Assembly: GCA_029065825.1 (NCBI GenBank)
Contig: JAIEHQ010000140.1
Span: forward strand, 1 to 5,943
Direction of reading: 5' to 3'
Source: Alistipes sp.
GTDB taxonomy: Bacteria > Bacteroidota > Bacteroidia > Bacteroidales > Rikenellaceae
DNA length: 5,943 bases
Part shown: positions 1 to 5,516 of the stretch, in pieces
How positions within the stretch are numbered: the stretch's first letter is position 1
How the letters are laid out: the number at the start of each line of letters is the position of its first letter
Position numbers and translations under genes: made by a program
The notes under the pieces: model-generated
The model's database searches: none
What the model saw: the letters and a program-made list of their open reading frames with translations, nothing else
What the model was told of the DNA's origin: nothing

Positions 1-135
1 AAGCTTCTCGACCGGGCCGGCGAACTCCTCGTTCACGGCCCAGTCGTATCCGAGCGTCTCGATCCGCTCGAAGATCAGGCGTACCTCGTCGGCTGCGTGG
101 GCGACTCCCCGCCGGGAAAAAAGAATGATCTTCAT
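1..135 (-). CDS. nadK: NAD kinase, N-terminal part (cut by window start)
   Basis: Reading the minus strand from the ATG at 135 gives an open frame of 45 codons that runs off the window edge without a stop. It begins MKIILFSRRGVAHAADEV and continues through a helix-like stretch (RLIFERIETLGYD) to AVNEEFAGPVEKL. A short beta strand opening MKI-x-x-F, then a helix, then V-x-E-E-F is how Bacteroidota NAD kinases begin, and from general knowledge nadK is often divergent from pdxJ in this phylum. NAD kinase phosphorylates NAD+ with ATP to make NADP+ in the cytosol. The diagnostic GGDGT and NE/D motifs lie outside the window, so the call rests on the N-terminus and the neighbour. A good Bacteroidota promoter box lies 37 bp upstream of the start codon. 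Confidence 0.68.
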   Translation of the reverse strand, partial: MKIILFSRRGVAHAADEVRLIFERIETLGYDWAVNEEFAGPVEKL

Positions 136-158
136 CCGATGAGTTGTGGAAAAATAGT

Positions 159-167
159 TACCTTTAC
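159..167 (+). promoter_or_regulatory. Candidate promoter -7 box for pdxJ
   Basis: TACCTTTAC matches TAnnTTTG plus pyrimidine with one mismatch (A for G). It sits 22 bp before the pdxJ ATG at 190, so the leader would be about 15 nt and AT-rich, with no Shine-Dalgarno sequence. No clear -33 TTG is found at normal spacing, since the TTG at 144-146 is only 12 bp away. The call relies mainly on position and on this being the only similar plus-strand box in the gap. Confidence 0.42.
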
Positions 168-171
168 ACCC

Positions 172-180
172 GCAAATATA
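172..180 (-). promoter_or_regulatory. Promoter -7 box for nadK
   Basis: On the minus strand this reads TATATTTGC, a full match to the Bacteroidota -7 consensus TAnnTTTG followed by a pyrimidine. Transcription would start near 165, leaving a leader of about 30 nt before the ATG at 135. I could not find a convincing TTG/TTTG -33 element at the usual 19-21 bp spacing. A TTTTG on the minus strand at 198-194 is only 13 bp away. It faces the plus-strand box at 159-167. Confidence 0.6.
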
Positions 181-189
181 GCGTTTTTT

Positions 190-906
190 ATGACAAAACT
201 GAGCGTAAACATCAATAAGATCGCCGTCGTCCGCAATTCGCGGGGCGGCAATCTGCCCGACGTGGTGCGCGCGGCGCTGGACTGCGAGCGTTTCGGCGCG
301 CAGGGCATCACGGTGCACCCCCGGCCCGATGCACGTCATATCCGCTATGCGGACGTGCGCGACCTGAAGCGGGTGCTGGCCACCGAGTTCAACATCGAGG
401 GCAACCCGATCCCCTCGTTCCGCGAGCTGGTCTGCGAGGTGCGTCCCGCACAGGTGACCCTGGTGCCCGACGCGGAGACGGCCATTACCTCGAACGCGGG
501 GTGGAATACGCTGGTGCACCGCGATTTCCTGCGGGAAGTGACGGCCGAATTCCAGGCGCAGGGCATCCGCGTCTCGATCTTCGTCGATCCGGTTCCGGAG
601 ATGGTGGCCGGAGCGAAGGAGTGCGGTGCCGACCGCGTGGAGCTTTACACCGAGGCCTACGCCCGCGATTACGCGGCCGACCGCGAGCGGGCGATCGAGC
701 CCTATGTGCGGGCCGCCGAGCAGGCGCGCCGCTGCGGCCTGGGGCTCAATGCGGGCCACGACCTCAATCTGGAGAACCTCCGCTATTTCGTCGAGCGGAT
801 CCCCTGGACCGACGAGGTGTCGATCGGCCATGCGCTCATCTGCGACGCGCTCTACTACGGCCTTGAGAATACCGTGCGCCTCTATCGCCGCGAACTGAAT
901 TTCTAA
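190..906 (+). CDS. pdxJ: Pyridoxine 5'-phosphate synthase (PdxJ)
   Basis: This 238-residue protein has the full family length. PdxJ is a cytosolic TIM-barrel enzyme that condenses 3-amino-1-hydroxyacetone 1-phosphate with 1-deoxy-D-xylulose 5-phosphate to give pyridoxine 5'-phosphate, the last ring-forming step of the DXP-dependent vitamin B6 pathway. Visible signatures are the N-terminal strand LSVNINKIAVVRNSRGG (4-20), the phosphate and active-site segment TVHPRPDARHI (41-51, with H43, R45 and H50), the likely catalytic glutamate E70 in FNIEGNP, E151 in VELYTEAY, H190 in NAGHDLN and the C-terminal SIGHAL loop (H214). The frame stays open upstream to a GTG at 97, but that would overlap nadK and add 31 residues with no family counterpart. 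The ATG at 190 aligns with known N-termini. The cca gene follows after 25 bp and is probably co-transcribed. Confidence 0.96.
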   Translation: MTKLSVNINKIAVVRNSRGGNLPDVVRAALDCERFGAQGITVHPRPDARHIRYADVRDLKRVLATEFNIEGNPIPSFRELVCEVRPAQVTLVPDAETAITSNAGWNTLVHRDFLREVTAEFQAQGIRVSIFVDPVPEMVAGAKECGADRVELYTEAYARDYAADRERAIEPYVRAAEQARRCGLGLNAGHDLNLENLRYFVERIPWTDEVSIGHALICDALYYGLENTVRLYRRELNF

Positions 907-931
907 CCGCCTTGAAACGCCTTCTTCGCCC

Positions 932-2350
932 GTGAAAAGTCCCGATGCCCCCGCACCCCTTTCTCTGCCCGTTTTCCGGCAGATCTCCCGCATCGCCGCC
1001 CGGCGCGGCGAGGATGCCTTCGTCGTGGGCGGCTACGTGCGCGACTTCTATCTGGAACGTCCCTCGACTGACATCGACGTGGTGGTGGTCGGCAGCGGGG
1101 TGGCCGTGGCCGAGGAGCTGGGGCGCGAGCTGCGCACGAAGGTGTCGGTCTATAAGACTTTCGGCACGGCGATGCTTCGCACGCGCGGCGTGGAGGTGGA
1201 GTTCGTCGGGGCCCGCAAGGAGTCCTATGCCAGCGATTCGCGCAAGCCGCAGGTCGAGGCCGGGACCATCGAGGACGACCAGCGCCGGCGCGACTTCACG
1301 ATCAATGCGATGGCCTGGTCGCTCGGCGAGGAGGACTTCGGCCGTCTGGTCGATCCCTTCGGCGGGATGGAGGACCTGCGCGACGGCATCATCCGCACCC
1401 CGTGCGATCCCGACGTGACCTTCTCGGACGATCCGCTGCGCATGATGCGGGCCGTGCGCTTCGCCGCGCAGCTGGGCTTCTCGCTCTATCCCGAGACCTT
1501 CGAGGCGATCGCCCGCAACCGCGAGCGGATCCGGATCGTGTCGCGCGAGCGAATCATCGTGGAGCTGAACAAGATCGTCCTGTCGCCCGTGCCGTCGGCG
1601 GGCTTCGACCTGCTGGAGCGGACGGGGCTGCTGGAGCTGATCTTCCCGGAGATGCACCGCCTGAAGGGGGTCGAGCGCCGGGGGCAGCATGCGCACAAGG
1701 ACAATTTCTGCCACACGCTCAAGGTGCTCGACAATGTGGCCGCCGTCTCGGACGACCTCTGGCTGCGCTGGGCCGCCGTGCTGCACGACATCGCCAAGCC
1801 GCTCACGAAGGCCTACGACCCGAAGGTGGGCTGGACCTTCCATTCGCACGAGACGCTCGGTTCGAAGATGGTGCCGGCGATCTTCCGCCAGCTCAAGCTG
1901 CCGCTGGGCGAGCCGATGAAGTTCGTACAGAAGATGGTCTTCCTCCACCTGCGTCCGATCATCCTTTCGGAGGATATGGTGACCGACTCGGCCGTGCGGC
2001 GGCTGCTGTTCGAGGCGGGCGACGACGTGGAGCGGCTGATGACCCTCTGCGAAGCCGACATTACCTCGGGCAACGATGCCAAGGTCAAGCGCTATCTGAA
2101 AAATTTCGAACTGGTGCGCCGCAAGATGAAGGATCTGGAGGAGCGCGACCGCATCCGCAACTTCCAGCCGCCGATTACGGGCGAGGTCATCATGCGCACC
2201 TACGGGATCGCCCCCTGCCGCGAGATCGGACAGATCAAGGAGGTGGTCAAGAATGCCATCCTGGACGGCGAGATTCCCAACGAGTACGATGCGGCCTATG
2301 CGCTCATGGAGCGTCTGGCGGCCGAGATGGGGCTTGTGAAGGCGGAGTAG
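932..2350 (+). CDS. cca: CCA-adding tRNA nucleotidyltransferase with HD domain
   Basis: This class II nucleotidyltransferase of 472 residues would add or repair the 3'-terminal CCA of tRNAs from CTP and ATP. The head domain shows GGYVRD (33-38), the metal-binding DID pair (D47, D49) in TDIDVVVVG, and RRRDFTINAMA (118-128), the segment after the flexible loop. The neck begins near SDDPLRMMRAVRFAA, where class II enzymes select bases. A C-terminal HD phosphohydrolase-like domain follows, with H261 (FCHTLKVLD) and H285-D286 (VLHDIAKP). The last part, GEVIMRTYGIAP to GEIPNEYDAAYAL, is typical of the Bacteroidota form. The start is GTG; no in-frame ATG lies between the pdxJ stop and the first conserved motif. 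A poly(A) polymerase or separate A- and CC-adding enzymes are alternatives within the family, but a single full-length copy next to housekeeping genes favours CCA addition. Confidence 0.92.
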   Translation: MKSPDAPAPLSLPVFRQISRIAARRGEDAFVVGGYVRDFYLERPSTDIDVVVVGSGVAVAEELGRELRTKVSVYKTFGTAMLRTRGVEVEFVGARKESYASDSRKPQVEAGTIEDDQRRRDFTINAMAWSLGEEDFGRLVDPFGGMEDLRDGIIRTPCDPDVTFSDDPLRMMRAVRFAAQLGFSLYPETFEAIARNRERIRIVSRERIIVELNKIVLSPVPSAGFDLLERTGLLELIFPEMHRLKGVERRGQHAHKDNFCHTLKVLDNVAAVSDDLWLRWAAVLHDIAKPLTKAYDPKVGWTFHSHETLGSKMVPAIFRQLKLPLGEPMKFVQKMVFLHLRPIILSEDMVTDSAVRRLLFEAGDDVERLMTLCEADITSGNDAKVKRYLKNFELVRRKMKDLEERDRIRNFQPPITGEVIMRTYGIAPCREIGQIKEVVKNAILDGEIPNEYDAAYALMERLAAEMGLVKAE

Positions 2351-2387
2351 CGGCTTTCCGGGCCGGGAGCCACGGCGCGATGCGAAA

Positions 2388-2428
2388 AGAGAAGAGAGCG
2401 ATGCGGCTGCCGCATCGCTCTCTTCTTT
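2388..2428. terminator. Two-way intrinsic terminator between cca and yebC
   Basis: A perfect 17-bp inverted repeat (2390-2406 with 2410-2426) closes on a three-base loop, CTG, and is extended by one G-T and one A-T pair at its base. The inner stem is GC-rich and the outer part is purine on one side and pyrimidine on the other. On the plus strand the 3' arm ends TCTTCTTTGT. On the minus strand it ends CTCTTCTCTTTTCGC. Each strand therefore has a U-rich tail directly after the stem. It lies 37 bp past the cca stop and about 19 bp past the yebC stop, in the right place to end both convergent transcripts. Confidence 0.85.
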
Positions 2429-2446
2429 GTCACTGTCGGGACGGGA

Positions 2447-3175
2447 TTACTCCTCCTCCGCGTCCTTGAGTGCCGTATAGACGTTTACCACGTCGTCGTC
2501 CTCTTCGAGCCGCTCGATGAGCTTCTCGACCGCTTCGCGCTCTTCGCCGGCAAGCTCCTTGGTGTCGGTGGCGATGCGGATCGATTCGCCCGAGACGATT
2601 TCGTAGCCGTTGTCGTCGAGCCATTTCTGGATCGCGCCGAACGACTCGTGGGGAGCCTCGACCGTGATGGTCGTCTCGTCCTCGGGGGCGAACTCATCCA
2701 CGCCGAGGTCGATCATCGAAAGCTCCAGCTCCTCGGCATCGGTGCCGGCCGGCACGTGGAACTTGAAGAGGCACTTGTGCTCGAACAGGAAGGCTACGCT
2801 GCCGCTGTTGCCCAGCGTGCCGCCGCATTTGTTGAAGTGCATGCGGACGTTGGCCACCGTGCGGTTGGTGTTGTCGGTCGCCGTCTCCACCAGGAACGCC
2901 ACTCCGTGAGGGCCGTATCCTTCGTAGATTACCTCCTTGTAGTCGGCCGCATCCTTCTCGGTGGCGCGTTTGATGGCGCGCTCGACATTCTCCTTGGGCA
3001 TGTTCTCCGCCTTGGCGTTCTGCATCAGAATGCGCAGACGGGTGTTTCCCGACGGGTCGGGACCTCCGGCCTTGACGGCGATCTCGATCTCCTTGCCGAT
3101 CTTGGTAAACGTACGGGCCATGTGTCCCCAGCGCTTCATCTTGCGCGCTTTGCGGTATTCGAAAGCTCTTCCCAT
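2447..3175 (-). CDS. YebC/PmpR family regulatory or translation factor
   Basis: The product has 242 residues, matching the usual length of about 240. Family features are visible in order: the N-terminal basic helix segment ending RTFTKIGKEIEIAVKAGGPDP, then NTRLRILMQNAKAENMPKEN, AIKRATEK, YEGYGPHGVAFLVE, TDNTNRTVANVR, the glycine-rich CGGTLGNSGSVAFLF, and an acidic C-terminus ending DVVNVYTALKDAEEE. The common opening MAGHSKWxxIxHRK is replaced by MGRAFEYRKARKMKRWGHMA, which I take to be the Bacteroidota variant. Members have been described as DNA-binding regulators (PmpR) and, in mitochondria, as the translation activator TACO1, so the exact role here is open. The gene has its own promoter and stands alone, convergent with cca and divergent from the five-gene operon. 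Confidence 0.93.
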   Translation of the reverse strand: MGRAFEYRKARKMKRWGHMARTFTKIGKEIEIAVKAGGPDPSGNTRLRILMQNAKAENMPKENVERAIKRATEKDAADYKEVIYEGYGPHGVAFLVETATDNTNRTVANVRMHFNKCGGTLGNSGSVAFLFEHKCLFKFHVPAGTDAEELELSMIDLGVDEFAPEDETTITVEAPHESFGAIQKWLDDNGYEIVSGESIRIATDTKELAGEEREAVEKLIERLEEDDDVVNVYTALKDAEEE

Positions 3176-3214
3176 AGTGGTTGTTATTGACTTTTCGTTT
3201 TTTTCGTTAGTGGC

Positions 3215-3247
3215 GCAAAATTAAGAAAAACAATTCATATTTTACAA
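3215..3247 (-). promoter_or_regulatory. Promoter of the yebC-family gene
   Basis: The minus strand carries TAATTTTGC at 3223-3215, a full match to the Bacteroidota -7 box TAnnTTTG plus pyrimidine. A TTG at 3247-3245 lies 21 bp upstream, an acceptable -33 spacing. The predicted leader of about 30 nt up to the ATG at 3175 is rich in A with repeated AACGAAAA-like tracts and lacks a Shine-Dalgarno sequence, as is usual in this phylum. Confidence 0.68.
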
Positions 3248-3266
3248 CGGAATGGACGAAAATGTC

Positions 3267-3275
3267 TAACTTTGT
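3267..3275 (+). promoter_or_regulatory. Promoter -7 box of the five-gene operon
   Basis: TAACTTTGT matches TAnnTTTG plus pyrimidine in full. Transcription would begin near 3280. That is only a couple of bases before the ATG at 3282 but about 20 nt before the ATG at 3300, so this box argues for the second start. The -33 element is weak: TTTA at 3241-3244, with 22 bp spacing, is the nearest candidate. It stands back to back with the yebC promoter, and their -33 regions touch. Confidence 0.6.
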
Positions 3276-3299
3276 CGGACGATGACAAACACCCGCTTT

Positions 3300-3683
3300 A
3301 TGGAGATCAGCGCTCGATTCGACCATTTCAACATCAACGTTACGGACCTGGACCGCAGTCTGGATTTTTATGCCCGTGCCCTCGGACTGAGGGAGGTGGG
3401 GCGCAAGTGCGCCGCCGACGGCAGCTTCGTCCTGGTCTATCTGGGCGACGGGGAGAGCGGTTTCCGGCTGGAGCTGACCTGGCTGCGTGACCACGCCGCC
3501 GTGCCCTACCAGCTGGGCGAGAATGAGAGCCACCTCTGCCTGCGCGTGGCGGGCGATTACGAGGCGGTGCGCGCCCGGCACCGGGAGATGGGGTGCGTCT
3601 GCTTCGAAAACGAGGAGATGGGGCTCTACTTCATCAACGATCCGGACGACTACTGGATCGAGGTGCTGCCGATGAACGATTGA
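3300..3683 (+). CDS. Glyoxalase/VOC family metalloprotein
   Basis: This protein of 127 residues has the size of one glyoxalase I subunit and two beta-alpha-beta-beta-beta halves: FDHFNINVTDLDRSLDFY (7-24) and the half beginning SHLCLRV. The four metal ligands of GloA can be placed: H9 (FDHFNI), E58 (RLELTW), H78 (ESHLCL) and E121 (YWIEVLP). In E. coli GloA they are H5, E56, H74 and E122, so the spacing fits very well. Glyoxalase I turns the methylglyoxal-glutathione hemithioacetal into lactoylglutathione. Many Bacteroidota use other thiols, so the thiol partner and even the substrate are uncertain. An upstream ATG at 3282 would add MTNTRF. I prefer 3300 because of the GloA alignment and the promoter position. 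It is the first gene of the operon, and tsaC follows after 12 nt. Confidence 0.88.
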   Translation: MEISARFDHFNINVTDLDRSLDFYARALGLREVGRKCAADGSFVLVYLGDGESGFRLELTWLRDHAAVPYQLGENESHLCLRVAGDYEAVRARHREMGCVCFENEEMGLYFINDPDDYWIEVLPMND

Positions 3684-3695
3684 TATTCCGAAACG

Positions 3696-4280
3696 ATGAG
3701 ACAACAGACGAAAGAGGCCGTCGAACAGGCCGCCGCCGAGGCGGCGCGCGTGCTGCGCGCGGGCGGCGTGATTCTCTATCCGACCGATACGGTCTGGGGG
3801 CTGGGATGCGATGCGACGAACGCCGAGGCCGTCGCGCGGATCTACCGCCTCAAGCGCAGCGAGAACAAGAAGTCGATGCTGGTGCTCTGCGCCTCGCCCG
3901 ACATGACGGTGCGCTATGTGAACAAGGCCCCCGGAATCGCTTTCGAGGTGCAGGAGATGGCCACCGAGCCGCTCACGCTCGTGCTGCCCGGTGCGGTGGG
4001 CGTGGCCCCCGACCTGATTCCCGACGAGGGAACGCTCGGGGTGCGTATTCCCGACCATGCTTTCTGCCAGGCCCTGCTGCGACGGCTGGGGCGGCCGATC
4101 GTTTCGACTTCGGCCAACCTTTCGGGCCAGCCTGCGCCCCGCCGTCTGGACGAGGTGGCGCGCGAGCTGGTTGAAGGGGTCGATCACGTGGTCGATCCCC
4201 GCTTCGAGGGGCGGCCGACGGGCAAACCTTCGTCGATCATCCTCTTCAACGAGTCGGGCGAGTTCAGGATCATCCGCTGA
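3696..4280 (+). CDS. tsaC: L-threonylcarbamoyladenylate synthase (TsaC/Sua5/YrdC family)
   Basis: The 194-residue protein is a single YrdC-type domain without the extra Sua5 C-terminal domain. It would use threonine, bicarbonate and ATP to make threonylcarbamoyl-AMP, the donor for the t6A37 modification of ANN-decoding tRNAs. Family signatures are YPTDTVWGLGCDATN (28-42), a basic nucleotide-binding stretch from K53 to M61 with K53, R54, K58 and K59, PLTLVLPG in the middle, GVRIPDH, and STSANLSG (137-144). The related YciO proteins share this fold, and their role is less clear. The KRxxNKKSM form is one I associate with Bacteroidota members annotated as the synthase. The partner genes tsaB, tsaD and tsaE are not in the window. 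The start ATG at 3696 follows the VOC stop by 12 nt without a Shine-Dalgarno sequence. Confidence 0.9.
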   Translation: MRQQTKEAVEQAAAEAARVLRAGGVILYPTDTVWGLGCDATNAEAVARIYRLKRSENKKSMLVLCASPDMTVRYVNKAPGIAFEVQEMATEPLTLVLPGAVGVAPDLIPDEGTLGVRIPDHAFCQALLRRLGRPIVSTSANLSGQPAPRRLDEVARELVEGVDHVVDPRFEGRPTGKPSSIILFNESGEFRIIR

Positions 4281-4302
4281 CAAGGTACAAAAGAATAAGA
4301 TT

Positions 4303-4710
4303 ATGAGCACAACGATACGGACCGATATTCAGATGCGTGTGTCGGACATCGACATGTTCCACCACGTGAACAACGTCTCGCAACAAATGTATTTCGACCT
4401 GGGCAAGCGGGATCTCTATGCCCGGATGCTGGAGGCCGACGTGCTGACCGGCGCGCTGCGCATCGTCGCGGCGGCCACGTCGAACTCGTTCATCCGGCAG
4501 GTCCGCATGGGGGACGACCTCTTCGTGACCACCGCCGTCGAGCGCATCGGCAACAAGAGCATCACGCTCTTCCAGCAGCTCGTGGCCCGCGAGGCCGACG
4601 GGAGCGAGGTGGTCAAGAGCGAGAGCCGCTCGGTCATGGTCGCTTTCGACTTCGAACGTCAGGAGTCGGTACCCGTGCCTGCGCACTGGCGCGAGCGCCT
4701 CGGTCGGTAA
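4303..4710 (+). CDS. Acyl-CoA thioesterase, hotdog fold (4HBT-like)
   Basis: The 135-residue protein fits a single hotdog domain. The N-terminal motif RVSDIDMFHHVNNVSQQMYF (12-31) is the classic signature of 4-hydroxybenzoyl-CoA thioesterase-like and YbgC-like enzymes, with D17 as the probable catalytic acid and HVNN at 21-24 on the long hotdog helix. Downstream, SFIRQVRMGDDLFVTT and SITLFQQLVA form the expected beta strands. It would hydrolyse an acyl-CoA or acyl-ACP thioester; the sequence does not show which acyl group. The frame is open upstream to 4057, but that would run far into tsaC, and the homologous region starts with MSTTIRTDIQMRV at 4303. The gap to tsaC is 22 nt and A-rich. The stop TAA overlaps the ATG of a seven-codon ORF. 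Confidence 0.9.
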   Translation: MSTTIRTDIQMRVSDIDMFHHVNNVSQQMYFDLGKRDLYARMLEADVLTGALRIVAAATSNSFIRQVRMGDDLFVTTAVERIGNKSITLFQQLVAREADGSEVVKSESRSVMVAFDFERQESVPVPAHWRERLGR

Positions 4711-4733
4711 TGCCTCTTCCTGTGCCGCGATGA
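4710..4733 (+). other. Possible seven-codon bridging ORF (MPLPVPR)
   Basis: The thioesterase stop and this ATG share a base (TAATG, 4708-4712). After seven codons its TGA stop overlaps the ATG of the next gene (ATGA, 4730-4733). Such a frame could carry terminating ribosomes across the 19-nt gap and help them restart on the hydrolase gene. Two prolines lie inside and a third just before the final arginine. It may be chance: in a short gap an ATG near a stop is not rare, and there is no direct sign of translation. Confidence 0.25.
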
Positions 4734-5512
4734 GACTCGTTTTCCTGGGTACGGGAACCTCGCAGGGGGTGCCGGTCATCGGATGCCGCTGTGCGGTCTG
4801 CACCTCGCACGATCCGCGCGACAACCGGCTGCGGACCTCCGCCATGCTCGAATGGGGCGGAGTGCGGCTGGTTCTCGATGCGGGACCGGACTTCCGCCAG
4901 CAGATGCTGCGCACGGGAGTGCGGCGCATCGATGCGATCCTGCTCACGCACGAGCACAAGGACCACACCGGCGGTCTGGATGACGTGCGGGCCTTCAATT
5001 TCGTCGATTATCCGACCATCCGCCGTGTCGATGTGTTCGGTACCGAACGGACGCTGCGCTGCGTGCGCAAGGATTTCGACTATGCTTTCGACCGGAACAA
5101 ATACCGGGGCGTGCCGGAGATCGAGCTGCGCGAGATCGACCCTGCGCACCCTTTCCGTGTGGGAGGCAGGGAGGTCGTGCCGGTGCGGGGACTCCATTCG
5201 CCTCGCTTCGAGGTGACGGGCTACCGCTTCGGCCCGCTGGCCTATCTGACCGATTTCAAGACCATCGCGCCGGAGGAGGAGGCCAAACTGGCCGGAGTGG
5301 AGGTGCTGGTGGTCAATGCGCTGCGTCCTCAGCCCCACGATTCGCATTTTTCGCTCGATGAGGCGCTCGCGCTGATCGGCCGCGTGGCTCCGCGGCGAGC
5401 CTATCTGACGCACATGTCGCACGATATGGGGCTGCACGCCCTGCGTGCGGAGTCGCTGCCCGAGGGGGTCTTTCCGGCCTACGATGGATTGGAAATATAC
5501 GTAAACGATTGA
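4730..5512 (+). CDS. PhnP-like metallo-beta-lactamase-fold hydrolase
   Basis: The 260-residue protein has the complete ligand set of a two-metal hydrolase: HEHKDH (H74, H76, D78, H79), H156 in GLHS, D175 in YLTDFK and H228 in YLTHMSH. The N-terminus GTGTSQGVPVIGCRCAVC (7-24), followed by DPRDNRLRTS, holds a CxCxxC set that in PhnP helps bind a structural zinc. E. coli PhnP is a phosphoribosyl 1,2-cyclic phosphodiesterase of phosphonate use. Here there are no other phn genes, so a broader cyclic phosphodiesterase or nucleotide clean-up role is more likely, and the substrate is unknown. The ATG at 4730 aligns with the family start and overlaps the stop of the seven-codon ORF. The SDR gene follows after 4 nt, which implies co-transcription. 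Confidence 0.92.
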   Translation: MRLVFLGTGTSQGVPVIGCRCAVCTSHDPRDNRLRTSAMLEWGGVRLVLDAGPDFRQQMLRTGVRRIDAILLTHEHKDHTGGLDDVRAFNFVDYPTIRRVDVFGTERTLRCVRKDFDYAFDRNKYRGVPEIELREIDPAHPFRVGGREVVPVRGLHSPRFEVTGYRFGPLAYLTDFKTIAPEEEAKLAGVEVLVVNALRPQPHDSHFSLDEALALIGRVAPRRAYLTHMSHDMGLHALRAESLPEGVFPAYDGLEIYVND

Positions 5513-5516
5513 TACG

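Noticed and set aside
1..6. HindIII site (AAGCTT) exactly at the window start
   Set aside because: It may reflect a cloned fragment end, but a six-base match at one edge can be chance. It is also simply codons 44-45 of the nadK frame.
97..189. N-terminal extension of pdxJ from a GTG at 97
   Set aside because: It would overlap the nadK start and both promoter boxes. PdxJ homologues begin at the segment encoded from 190.
836..1948. Long minus-strand open frame of 370 codons opposite cca
   Set aside because: It mirrors a well-supported gene. In GC-rich coding DNA stops are rare on the opposite strand. Its translation is rich in R, H, L and A with no family motif.
1402..2469. Plus-strand open frame of 355 codons in another frame of cca
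   Set aside because: It overlaps the HD domain of cca, runs through the terminator hairpin into the end of yebC, and is alanine/arginine-rich without any motif.
4057..4302. N-terminal extension of the thioesterase into tsaC
   Set aside because: The extra part is an out-of-frame reading of the conserved tsaC STSAN region. The hotdog domain begins right after 4303.
3207..4310. Long minus-strand open frame of 367 codons opposite the VOC and tsaC genes
   Set aside because: It spans two clear plus-strand genes and their promoter, with low-complexity composition and no recognisable domain.
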